From contig CM030936.1 in the NCBI GenBank assembly GCA_018136815.1, positions 3,020,474-3,084,473 of the forward strand: a stretch of 64,000 nucleotides of DNA, read 5' to 3'. The notes below the pieces were generated by a model. That model was not told the DNA's origin and did not search any database. It was given only the letters and a program-made list of their open reading frames with translations. Below, in pieces: positions 47,601 through 56,406 of the stretch. Numbering within the stretch: position 1 is the stretch's first letter; every line of letters starts with the position of its first letter. This stretch comes from Isochrysis galbana (Eukaryota > Haptophyta > Isochrysidales > Isochrysidaceae). A program made the position numbers and the translations under genes.

Positions 47601-48615
47601 CCCCTTGTCCGATACGATTCTTCAATTCTAGCATATGCAGCTTGGACGCTTGGACATGGCTGGGGTGCATTCGACTTTTGGGTCGCCGAATTTCATGAAA
47701 CCACCCGCGTGACGCGGCATAGCGCGCGCAACGCGCGCGGCGTATGTACACCATAGCGCGCGCATTGCGCGCGCGTGCGATCAATTACGCAAACAGACGG
47801 GCTATTCCCGACGACGAGAGGGGACATTCGGCCTCTCCAGCCTCACCGACACCGACTTCTCGACTTCTCACCATCCATGGGCCATTACTTTGTCTTCTTG
47901 GCCAAGCGACTCGGTCACCGCACCTACACCTACGAGGAGATCCGGAGCCCAGCATTCAAGCTCTGCGAACACATGGAGGAGGGCATGAGCGGTGCCGCGG
48001 TGCCATCCTGGCGATGCTGCTCGTATCTCCGCCTCCGGCTCCGGTATGGGCCGTGGAAGTGGAGACTTCCGCGTGGATTTGGCCCAAGGAACGCTACCCG
48101 TCGAGCCATACCTGGGCCGTAATCGTCCCCATTCGCGCTATTCCACTTGCAGGCTCGCGTAGCGCGACATCTCTCTTCCTTCGCTACGCGAATACGCGAA
48201 GAGGTGTGTGGATTGTGGATGTGTGGATGGATGGCATATCATCCATCCGAAGTCGTCTAAGCTAGAGTTGTGCGAATGTTCGGTTTCACAGTAACCGTCG
48301 TTCACACCAGCAATGCTCTAGACTCTTCGGCTTTCGCTCTCCCACCCTCCCATCCCATTGTTAGGCTGTGCGTGTGCCATAGGAGAATGAAAATTATCCT
48401 ATGAGGCATATCATCCATCCGAAGTCGTCTAAGCTACTACGTGTAGTGCGAATAGTATGATCTAAAGTAGATACTACGTAGGATCATATGATACGTGATG
48501 AGAGTTCGGTGAGAACGAGGCACGCGCAGCCGACGGGCTCGGCCTCTCCCACTCGGCGGCCCCTGTCCTCCCGCCCGCCCTGATCTGCCTCCCCCTGTCC
48601 ACCATCTTCCCAGCC
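47601..48615. other. Upstream region of SAICAR synthetase
   Basis: A CGCG-rich inverted stretch lies at 47715-47780 (ATAGCGCGCGCAACGCGCGC and similar). A short frame from ATG 47878 (MGHYFVFLAKRLGHRTYTYE) to 48122 looks protein-like for about 40 residues, with no family recognised. Direct repeats at 48233 and 48405 are listed separately. Confidence 0.4.
48233..48436 (+). repeat. 32-bp perfect direct repeat upstream of the SAICAR synthetase gene
   Basis: The 32-mer starting GGCATATCATCCATCCGAAG and ending TCGTCTAAGCTA occurs at 48233-48264 and at 48405-48436. A CATAGGA...TCCTATG stem-loop directly precedes the second copy. The second copy lies about 180 bp upstream of the ATG. Confidence 0.85.
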
Positions 48616-49539
48616 ATGGCGCCGCAATGGGAAGGCGAGGCACTGATCTCGCCAGGAGAGTTGGATGGACTCAAGCTTCTCGCCTCGGGTAAGGTACGCG
48701 ACATCTACGATGTCGACACAGACTCGCTCCTTATTGTGTCGAGCGACCGGATCTCTGCCTTCGATGTCATCATGCTCAATGGAGTTGCGGGCAAGGGGAA
48801 GATCCTGACGCAGCTCACGGTGTTCTGGTTGGCACACCTCGAGAAGCTCGGCATCGTTGGTCACCACCTTATCACGGCCGACGTTGATGCGATGCCTGCG
48901 CAGATAAAAGCCCATCGTGACCTGCTTCGCGGACGCTCAATGCTTGTGAAGAAGCTGAAGATGCTTCCGGTGGAGGCCGTGGTGCGAGGCTACATCGCGG
49001 GCTCTGGATGGGGCGATTACACGCGCACTGGGAAGATCTGTGGCCACGTCCTTCCAGAGGGCATGCAACTCTCTCAGAAGCTCCCGCAGCCTCTCTTCAC
49101 ACCGAGCACTAAGGCTGACCTTGGTGACCACGACGAGAATATCACCACATCACAGGCAGCAGAGGTCATCGGCCAGGAGCTCGCTTCATCGATCGAGAAC
49201 AAGTCCATATCATTGTATCAGGCCGTAGCCGATTATGCCGCCCCGCGAGGTATCCTTCTGGCGGACACCAAAATGGAATTTGGTCAAGATGCAGCCGGCG
49301 AGCTAATTCTTGGTGACGAGTGCTTCACTCCGGACTGCTCCCGATATTGGCCGTCCGCGGACTACGCGACTGGTCGTGAACAAGACTCCTTCGATAAGCA
49401 ATATGTTAGGAACTATCTGACTTCTGTGTCTTTTGATAAGAAGACACCACTACGTCTCCCCGATGATGTGACGACAAAGACCATGGAGAAATACATCCAA
49501 ATTTTCCGGATCCTCACGGACAAGGAGCCAGATTTGTGA
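48616..49539 (+). CDS. ADE1: Phosphoribosylaminoimidazole-succinocarboxamide synthase
   Basis: SAICAR synthetase of de novo purine synthesis. It condenses carboxyaminoimidazole ribotide with aspartate using ATP. The single-exon 307-aa protein has the size of the monofunctional yeast-type enzyme, without the AIR carboxylase fusion found in animals. Signatures in order: LLASGKVRDIYDVD (nucleotide loop), IVSSDRISAFDVIM, VGHHLITADVD, LPVEAVVRGYIAGSGWGDY, LPQPLFTPSTKADLGDHDEN, GILLADTKMEFG, LGDECFTPDCSRYWP and SFDKQYVRNYL. All are intact. No organelle targeting signal is seen, so it is probably cytosolic. The start is fixed by the ATG directly before the conserved N-terminus. Confidence 0.96.
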   Translation: MAPQWEGEALISPGELDGLKLLASGKVRDIYDVDTDSLLIVSSDRISAFDVIMLNGVAGKGKILTQLTVFWLAHLEKLGIVGHHLITADVDAMPAQIKAHRDLLRGRSMLVKKLKMLPVEAVVRGYIAGSGWGDYTRTGKICGHVLPEGMQLSQKLPQPLFTPSTKADLGDHDENITTSQAAEVIGQELASSIENKSISLYQAVADYAAPRGILLADTKMEFGQDAAGELILGDECFTPDCSRYWPSADYATGREQDSFDKQYVRNYLTSVSFDKKTPLRLPDDVTTKTMEKYIQIFRILTDKEPDL

Positions 49540-49830
49540 ATTCTTTCTCATTGGCTTCCTCATGCATGTCACGAATACCTGCTTGAATGTTGGCTTTGAG
49601 GCCATGGCCGCGCTCAATGCCACCAACTGTTTGCCTCAAGGTGGGGAAGGTGAGAGCCGCAAGAGCGAAATAATACGGTATAGTCTCTCATTGTCTTATT
49701 GCGTCTCAGTCACGGGCGCCATCTTCATGGCAACGGTTGAAGATGAGAGGCAAAGAGGGGTGGACGGGTGGGTGGGGGGTAATGTACATTTTTCCTGATT
49801 CTGGGCTGTCTTGCTTCAGTTTGGATGATG
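49540..49830. other. 3' flank of SAICAR synthetase
   Basis: No gene. It ends at the left target-site duplication of the next element. Confidence 0.4.
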
Positions 49831-50632
49831 TGCTGTTGACATAGTAGTATATTATAATAAACCTTTTAATAGTCTCACCGCACACGCGGCCGTGGACCCT
49901 CTACTTTCTACTCACGTAGGAGAACTTTCTACACCCCCACTCCCCCGGCCCTTCTCCCCCCGCCATAAGGCGACTCCCCCCGTGCACTACTAGGGGGATA
50001 GGGGTGAAGGGCTTAGATATGGTCCGGTGGCCCGCGCCTCCCCCCGGTGATCATTCCCCCCCTTCCTCCTGTGTCTCCGAGTGGGCGGCGGCCTCAGCCC
50101 CGACTTATCCTGTAAACAGGTGCGGGACTTACCTATTTTCCGGTGAGCGGAGCTCTCGCTCCGCCCACCCCCTTCTCCGCGCGCTCTCTCCCCTCGCCTG
50201 CAGGCACGCGCGATGGCGCGCCTGCGGCAGGCCTCCAGCTGCCCTGTGGCGGCCCCTGGAGGCTCCTGGAGGCCAGCTCAGGGGGCAGAGGAGGCTGGGG
50301 CTGGGCCCTGGCCTCCTCTGCCTCTCCCTCGCTGGTGCTCCCGAGCCTCTGGGGCCCCCAATCTGCACCTGTCTGCCTGTCGACCAGGGGGGGAGGGGGG
50401 GTTGGAGCGATGGGCTGGTCACGAGGGGCCAGGATGGGCGAATGGCGAATGGGGCGAGCCTGTGGGGAAGGGAGTGGGTCAGTAGGGCAGTGGTCTCCTG
50501 GCAAGCCATCAGGCGTGCCAGGAGGATGGGTGGTTCCTCCCCCATGGCAGGGGAGGAGTGGAGAGAGGGGGGGGCTCGTGTCCCCCCATGGGTCAACCAA
50601 GTATAAACTTAGTTGCTGTTGACATAGTAGTA
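49831..50632 (-). mobile_element. Complete 764-bp SINE-like LINE derivative with 19-bp target duplication
   Basis: The 19-mer TGCTGTTGACATAGTAGTA lies at 49831-49849 and 50614-50632. Between them, read on the - strand, the element starts exactly with the palindrome ACTAAG-TTTATA-CTTGGTT, then GACCCATGGGGGGACACGAG and the GC-rich body shared with 11.8 kb and 50.7 kb. It ends CACGGCCGCGTGTGCGGTGA, GACTATTAAAAGG, TTTATTATAA, which is the LINE 3' end type (GGCGAGAATTTTAAAAGGTT). No coding sequence is retained. It thus has the 5' end and 3' end of a LINE family with the body deleted. Confidence 0.85.
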
Positions 50633-50703
50633 GCGCGGGCACCTACGTACACTCTACATTTGCTGGGTCTCTCAATGGCACTCGTTTGAGCTTCTCGTTG
50701 TGC

Positions 50704-51996
50704 ACTAAGTTTATACTTAGTTCGCCCATGGGGGGGCACGAGCCCCCCCCTCTCTCCACTCCTCCCCTGCCATGGGGGAGGAACCACCCACTCTCCTGGC
50801 ACGCCTGATGGCTTGCCAGGAGCACACAGCCCTGCTGACCCATTCCTCTCCCCACAGGCCCGCCTGACTCGCCCGCCCTGGTCCGTCGTGGCCTGCCCAT
50901 CCCTCTGACCAGCCCCTCCTCCCCCTGGGCCCCCCTGATCAGGACCCCCTAGCCAGCTCCAGTCGACTGGCAGGGGCTCGAGAGCCAGCGATGGAGAGGC
51001 AGGAGGGGCCAGGGCCATGCCCCAGCCTCACCTGCCCCCTGAGCTGCGCTCCCAGGCCCCTGCCGGCCTCCTGGGGACCTGAAGAGGGGCCGCAGGCGCG
51101 CGCCATGGGCCCCCGCCGCAGGGAAGAGAGGAGGAAAAGGGAAGAGGGAGGGGAGGGGGAAGCGGCAGCTCTCCCCTCCGGCAGAAACGTGTCTTCAAGT
51201 GTCGTTCCGTCAATTGTGGGACATCAGTCGAATTGAGAGATCAAATGTCCACGGTTATAAAAATAACATTATTTTAAATTTAGACATCAAAACAAACGGA
51301 GGCAGAAGCTTCCCGTTCAACGTGGCGAGCGGCGTCCCCCAAGGATGCGCTATATATACTAGCGTGGAAATATATACTTAGAGACTTCTATAGAGTTGAA
51401 TTTGAGTCGTACAAGTATCATTACATACCAGTCATAGAAGCCACACTAGTGAGGTTTACCACCTTGGTGAGAGGTCTCGCTGTACCAGGCCCTCACAGCC
51501 ACATGCGCACCCGCAAGGCTGCCCAAGGAAGGAAACCAAAACTCAAAAAACATACTGAACACAGCGCCCCCGCGTTTACTGTGAATGAGAAAGGTAGACT
51601 ACAATTGGGCGAGAGCTTCAGCCTCGTGGCACAGGCGCTTGACCTCGCTGAGAGGCTCGCCTAAAGCAACGTGGTATTCCTATGCAATCGGAAACAAGGA
51701 CTCGGGACCGACAGTAGCCATGGCACGAACAAAGATACGACGTAGATAACGACGCAAACCAAAAAGCATCTAGGATATGCATGTCACTCAGCGGCGTAGG
51801 AGGAAGGCGTGCACGCACCGCTGAGGGCAGGCGCACTCCGCCCAACCCGTGAACCCCGCAGGACCCGGGCCCCTAAGTAGAGCACAAGGGGAGTTGCCGC
51901 AAGGCGGGAAGTGAGGGAGAGGAAGGGGTATGGGCGTGGCTACGGATATGCGACCCAGTGCCACGCGCGAGGCGAGAATTTTAAAAGGTTTTTTTT
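50704..51996 (+). mobile_element. Internally deleted LINE with reverse-transcriptase remnant and T tail
   Basis: It starts with the perfect palindrome ACTAAG-TTTATA-CTTAGT (50704-50721) and CGCCCATGGGGGGGCACGAG, followed by the same GC-rich 5' region as at 49.85 kb. A reverse-transcriptase fragment follows (51199-51381: ILNLDIKTNGGRSFPFNVAS then GVPQGCAIYT, the conserved GVPQG motif). After a further deletion comes the C-terminal frame to 51664 (KYHYIPVIEATLVRFTTLVR ... AQALDLAERLA). The 3' UTR (CCCCTAAGTAGAGCACAAGG, GGCGGGAAGTGAGGGAGAGG, CCACGCGCGAGGCGAGAATT) and a T10 tract end it at about 51996. No target duplication was seen. Confidence 0.72.
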
Positions 51997-52555
51997 TTGA
52001 ATAAAAATCAAAAACGGAATTAGCGTATGGATAATTTTAATTAATAAGTTGTAATTTATTATAATATTTTTACGAAAATACACTTTTCAAAGAATTATTT
52101 AAATTAAAGTTTAGTGAAGTAATTGTAATAAAATTATTATTTAGTGACAATAAATTTGATCCTTAACCTTAAAAATGTTGAATATTAAAAATTATAATTA
52201 TAACTTGATCGTAATTATTTTAGTAAACCTTAGTTTAAAATGAAGACTTATAGTCATAGCGTCGTTTGAATAAACACACAATAGTAAATTTTATTTGGTT
52301 TTTTGTGGTTTTTATCTATTTTAAATGTCTTTAATCTTAATATTTTACTTGACGAGATCAAAATGACCGATATTTAATTTAACTTGAATTTGTGGTTAGA
52401 TTTTTATTTTTACTATTTTTATATTACGTCATTCATTTAATTACCATATTGTACTTATGTATTATATTTTCATATTAATCCTAGTAACTTTATGTCATTT
52501 CTAAAACTGTTAGCTGTTAGATACTCTAACTCTAAGTTTTAAAAACTGTTTTTAC
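51997..52555. other. AT-rich island, about 560 bp
   Basis: Base composition changes abruptly right after the LINE T tail: long runs of A/T words with few C or G, no ORF above about 30 codons, and no tandem period that I can see. It ends at ACGGGGGAG. The rest of the window is GC-rich, so this block is foreign in composition. Confidence 0.85.
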
Positions 52556-52650
52556 GGGGGAGAAAGAGAACAGAGAAAAGAGGAGAAAGGAGAACAGAGG
52601 ATAGGAGGGGGGAAGAGAGAGAGAAGGAGAGCGAGCCAAAGAGAGGAGGA
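52556..52650. repeat. Purine-only tract
   Basis: About 95 bp composed almost only of A and G on the + strand (GGGGGAGAAAGAGAACAGAG and so on), between the AT-rich island and the hairpin array. Such tracts can form triplex structures. Confidence 0.7.
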
Positions 52651-52654
52651 ACCC

Positions 52655-52870
52655 CCCGTTTGCTATCGGGGGATTTCCTCTTCCCCCGATAGCTATCGGG
52701 GGGTCCGCTTATGGCACCCCCCAGGAGCTATCCCCCGATAGCTCTCGGGGGATTTTCTCGGTCCCCCGATAGCTCTCGGGGGGGCTGTTGGCGATCGGGA
52801 AAAAAATTCCCCCCGATAGCTATCGGGGGCCCCCGATAGCTCCTGGGGGGCGTTGGCTCCTGGGGGGTAA
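52655..52870. repeat. Array of CCCCCGATAGCTATCGGGGG hairpins
   Basis: At least five near-palindromes lie within 200 bp: CCCCCGATAGCTATCGGGGG at about 52684-52703 and again near 52811, CCCCCGATAGCTCTCGGGGG at about 52733 and 52764, plus half-copies (TTTGCTATCGGGGG at 52660, CCCCCGATAGCTCCTGGGGG near 52830). The spacers differ in sequence, so the hairpin itself is the repeated unit. Confidence 0.88.
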
Positions 52871-53008
52871 CAAGTACATGAAAGAGACGGTCGTAGGAGT
52901 AGCTAGATGAGAGAGACCGTGTGTTGGGGTATCCGTTACACCGGCTGTCGCGGCGGTGTACAGGGCTCTGCTCCACTTCCATTGGCTCTTGGGTCCTGTC
53001 GGGCAAGG

Positions 53009-53515
53009 ATGGCCCGTCGAAACGAGGGGCTGCATCAGGCCCTGCAGACGCTCAAACAGGAAGTAATCGACTTTCGACAGCAGCACTCTAAGATGTCCGT
53101 GCATAGATTCGCAGAGATGGTAGACGAGGAGAACCGAAAGAAGGCGTCTAAGCCAAAGCCACAACCAGCAGTGAAAGCCATGAATGCGATTCAGAGAATT
53201 CTGGCGGACCAACCGCAGACAACCTCTAGGGAGATTGGGAACCATAAAATTCCCACCGTGCCTGCTACGACTCCTCGGGCACCCCAGCAGCGTTCAGAGT
53301 ATGAGGAAATGCGGTCAACGTTTCCCCGGATATCAAGTGAGGAAGTTGGATTCCATCCGACTTACGGAAAGGAACGAGCAGAGGCTGTAGCCAATACTCG
53401 GCGCCTTGTACAGACGATCAAAACGCAGCAGGTTTGTGACGATCCAGAACTCAGGGCGGGCATTGAGGCCCTGCGCGCAAGAGTGCTTTCACTCAGCGCT
53501 CGAAGAGCAAGGTGA
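53009..53515 (+). CDS. Hypothetical basic coiled-coil-like protein
   Basis: From ATG 53009 (MARRNEGLHQALQTLKQEVI) the product is 168 aa, rich in K, R, E and Q. The N-terminal half is predicted helical (QTLKQEVIDFRQQHSKMSVH, FAEMVDEENRKKASKPKP) and the middle is Pro/Thr-rich and disordered. The end is helical again (EAVANTRRLVQTIKTQQV, PELRAGIEALRARVLSLSAR). No family is recognised. The frame is open further upstream to 52907, but that part has no conserved character. Its position right after the hairpin array suggests its promoter is affected by or contains that array. Confidence 0.5.
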   Translation: MARRNEGLHQALQTLKQEVIDFRQQHSKMSVHRFAEMVDEENRKKASKPKPQPAVKAMNAIQRILADQPQTTSREIGNHKIPTVPATTPRAPQQRSEYEEMRSTFPRISSEEVGFHPTYGKERAEAVANTRRLVQTIKTQQVCDDPELRAGIEALRARVLSLSARRAR

Positions 53516-53894
53516 TGAAATGGGCGCCAGATCCATGTTGCCATATGTTGGATTCGTTGTCCCGATGCCGGCAATACGCTTCTGCGCACTTGGTATCGGA
53601 TTATTTTTACTGTGATGAATGAATCCGTCGACTCGCTTTCATGCGGAGATATTTGTTTGCTTTACCAGATGCTCCTTACATCATATTTCCCATATGCCAT
53701 TTGCCATGTGTTGTTCAATAAGGGACTTGCCTTCTCTGTCTCTTCTCCTCGTCTCAGCGCAGCCAGTCATGGCATGACTGTCGACTGATTAGGCGTATAG
53801 GCAGTCATGCGAGTATTCTGGGTCTATCCCGACCGCCATGTGATCTTGAAAAGTGAAGGTTGTGGTTGTAGGATGAGTGTTGATAATGTATAAG
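53516..53894. other. 3' flank, no gene
   Basis: Nothing recognised; it leads into the T-rich end of a mini-element. Confidence 0.4.
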
Positions 53895-54017
53895 GTATTA
53901 CAAAAACTTCTTAATATTCTCGCCGTGCGCGCAGTCTTGGGCTCACTACTCTCACGCACACATTCAACAACCCCCCACCTCTGTTGTGTATTCAAGCAAC
54001 TAAGTTTACACTTGGTT
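53895..54017 (-). mobile_element. About 120-bp mini-element with both LINE termini
   Basis: On the - strand it starts GAACCAAG-TGTAAA-CTTAGTT (the 5' palindrome, one mismatch) and within about 90 bp reaches CTGCGCGCACGGCGAGAATA then TTAAGAAGTTTTTG, the 3' terminus of the T-tailed LINE. It is the most extreme internal deletion of the family. The palindrome is shared with the + strand sequence that begins next to it. Confidence 0.55.
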
Positions 54018-54240
54018 CTCCCACAACCTACTTTTATAAGTGGCACTAAGTGGGGGGTCAATGGGGGCCTCGGGCCTCGCGCCCCCTTCACTCCATCGCG
54101 GACACCGCCCGGGGTGGGCCCGTACAACCAACCTTAGCCCCTGCCCTCTGGCAGTTCTGGCCCAGACCCCTAGTGGGCGTGGGCCGCGAATCGCACTCCC
54201 ACGCCCGCATTGGGCCTGCACTCTAGCTAACTCCCCCACC
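54018..54240 (+). repeat. Second retroelement 5' region (CCTACTTTTATAAGTGG type)
   Basis: It starts CAACCTACTTTTATAAGTGG and is collinear with the reverse complement of 55250-55470 (CAATGGGGGCCTCG, CCATCGCGGACACC, CGGGGTGGGCCCGTACAA, CAGCCCCTGCCCT-like, CTGGCCCAGACCC, CACTCCCACGCCCGC). It is truncated before the 3' part of that element. Confidence 0.65.
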
Positions 54241-54416
54241 ATCCGTTGACGGCAATTGGAATGGCCCATAGATAGGGCCTGAGGGCAATGAGGAGGGAGG
54301 CATGCCGGCGGCAGGCGCGGCTGAGGAGACGACTTCGGAGACGCTGACGGGCTGAGGCCCGTCAGCAGAGGGAGGCGGGCAGGCGGGCTTGAGCGAGGGC
54401 GAGGACGGCGGCGAGA

Positions 54417-55590
54417 TGTCGCATTCATCCTAGATGATGCGATTTCCACCAGGCTCTCATTTCCAGGTCCTTTGCCGTGCGGCCACACGGTGAAGCTCAC
54501 AGGTACATCTAGGTTGGTAGGGTTCGTCCCTATAATAATAATCTAACTGAGCATTAGTACCACTACTCTCACTAGCCCGGTACTAACACGACAGCCCTCA
54601 GCGCACCTGCCCGTACACCATGGCGCGTGTTGTTGCCACAGATACATACACCTATGCACCCCTCCGCATCTCCCCCCTCGCAAGCCCCCGGCTCCCATTC
54701 TAACTCCCCACAAGTTAAAATGAGGGAAAACCCATTGAGGCGGACCGGTCGACGCCGGCCGACTCTCCGGGAAAAAGCACCGGGGGGGGGGGGGGAACCT
54801 CTCGTCAACAAAGAGGAACGGCCCTTCCAGCTCTCGCCGTGAGCGGTTCTCGAGAAATAAACGACTGCGAGTCGAGTAGCCTGCGCCACCTTCAGGATAC
54901 TCTCCTCGAGCTTGAGCCGCTCCCTTCTCTCTCCCGCCTGTCGCCGGCCGCCCCCTTCGCCCGTTTGCTAACGCAAACGGGGCCCGTTTCTTACCGCACT
55001 CCATCGGGGGGGGTGCAAATCCCCCCCTCTCCCTCTCTCCACTCTCTCCCTTCGTCGTCCCTGCGGCGCGTCGCCATGCGGCGCGCCCTGGCCTGCTCTC
55101 AGGGGCCCTTTGGGGGCTCCCAGGGGGCCAGCAAGGGCAGCTCAGGGGGCAGTGGAGGCTGGGGCTCAGCCCCTGGCCCCCCCTGCCTCTCCCACGCTCG
55201 CCCCGCTGGCCATGGGAGCCGCCCAGAGACACCTGTATGCCTGCCGACCAGGGACAGAGGGGGAGTCAGCTCGAGGGCAGGCCCAGCGCGGGCGTGGGAG
55301 TGCGGCTCGCGGGCCGCGCCCCCGAAGGGTCTGGGCCAGATTGTTGAGTGCCCTGCCCCTGCCAAAGGGCAGGGGCTGGGGTTGATTGTACGGGCCCACC
55401 CCGGGGGGTGTCCGCGATGGTGTGAGGGGGGCGCGAGGCCCCCATTGTCCCCCACTTATAAAAGTAGGTTGGTAGGGTTCGTCCCTAGCGATCTAGAATT
55501 CGAGTTCTCGTTTCGTTCCTTCTAGGCTAGGATCGCCTCGCCGCCCCACAGCCCTTCGTTCGCCGTTCGTTCCCCGTCCAGACACCCAAA
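54417..55590 (+). mobile_element. Gypsy LTR fragment interrupted by a younger retroelement
   Basis: The left part 54417-54531 starts TGTCGCATTCATCCTAGATG and reaches GGTTGGTAGGGTTCGTCCCT. The right part resumes at 55465 with the same 22 bp and continues AGCGATCTAGAATTCGAGTT and CTCGTTTCGTTCCTTCTAGG, as in the intact LTR at 13.4-13.5 kb. It then jumps to the leader before gag, skipping about 950 bp of LTR. The insertion between is 54532-55464. Confidence 0.8.
54532..55464 (-). mobile_element. 933-bp retroelement with 22-bp target-site duplication
   Basis: It is flanked by a perfect 22-bp direct repeat of the host LTR (54510-54531 and 55465-55486, beginning TAGGTTGGTAGG and ending TTCGTCCCT). 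Read on the - strand it begins CTTTTATAAGTGGGGGACAA followed by TGGGGG, runs through the shared GC-rich region and the CCCCGTTTGCGTTAGCAAAC palindrome, and ends GTGGTACTAATGCTCAGTTA then GATTATTATTATA. The 5' region matches 54018-54240; the 3' region matches 1930-2455 and 59912-60560. Non-coding derivative. Confidence 0.85.
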
Positions 55591-55740
55591 TGGGGATGCC
55601 CGACCCCATCCAGAATTTCATTCACCCGACTCCCGGCGAGGAGGAGGGCCAAAGCGCCGCGCTAACCGCCGGTGCTGCTCGCGACGGAGCGGCTCAGAGC
55701 CCTCCGGTCACGCTCGACTCAACACGAGAGCGACATCGAG
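55590..55740 (+). pseudogene. Gypsy Gag N-terminal fragment
   Basis: ATG 55590 begins MGMPDPIQNFIHPTPGEEEG and continues QSAALTAGAARDGAAQSPPV, homologous to the fragment at 12376 (-). It breaks after TLDST. The sequence just upstream (CCACAGCCCTTCGTTCGCCG) matches the leader at 12.4 kb. Confidence 0.65.
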
Positions 55741-56221
55741 CGAGTGGCGAGAGGCGAGGGTGAGTGTGAGGAGGGCTGTGATGGCAGGGGGCTGGCGAGG
55801 CGAGGAGAGTTTGTAGGGTACGAGTGTTACGAGAGCGAGAGCGACGAGAGCGAGAGCGACGGATGACGACTGACGACAGGACGTCGGACAACGATGCAAA
55901 AAACCACAGGATGCACCGACTCACGGGCGACAGCATACGGATCGGCAGCGACGGGGCTCAAGGCAAGAGTTAGCGTTGAGCGCTCGTAATCGAGAGCATT
56001 GAACGAATGATTCGAGGACGACGAGAGCGACGAGGAAGGAGGTAGCGAACGAACGGCGAGAGAGAACGGGACTCCCGGAGTCGAATCGTCCCCACCACAT
56101 GAGGGTGACTCCGGATCGATTGAACGACTGAAACGAAGACGCGAATTTCGGGAACGACGGCATCGCAACCTAGGGTAGTATCCCCAGGTTGGAACGACAA
56201 CAAGAAGGCTTTGCTCAGCCG
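55741..56221. other. Gypsy leader debris, no gene
   Basis: A GAGAGCGACGAGAGCGAGAG tandem occurs near 55830-55860. The motif ACAACGATG...CAGGAT(G/A)CACCGACTCACG near 55885-55920 matches the LTR end at 12.55-12.58 kb in inverted orientation to the adjacent gag fragment, so the locus is rearranged. Confidence 0.5.
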
Positions 56222-56406
56222 TCAGAGGAATAAAAAATAATTACAACTGGGAATATCGGCGGCTGCACTGAGCCGCTGGCCGATGCCGCACGCCGACGCA
56301 GGTTGCCGACTTCTATGGGATCGGCGCCGTTGCGCCGCCCCTTGCGCCGACCGGACGCGAGGGACGTTACGTTCGCATCCATTGACACTGCAGGCGGTGA
56401 CCGCAG

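Noticed and set aside
52655..52870. CRISPR-like array (regular palindromic repeats)
   Set aside because: The spacers vary widely in length, repeats are perfect dyads of about 20 bp, and the genome is eukaryotic.
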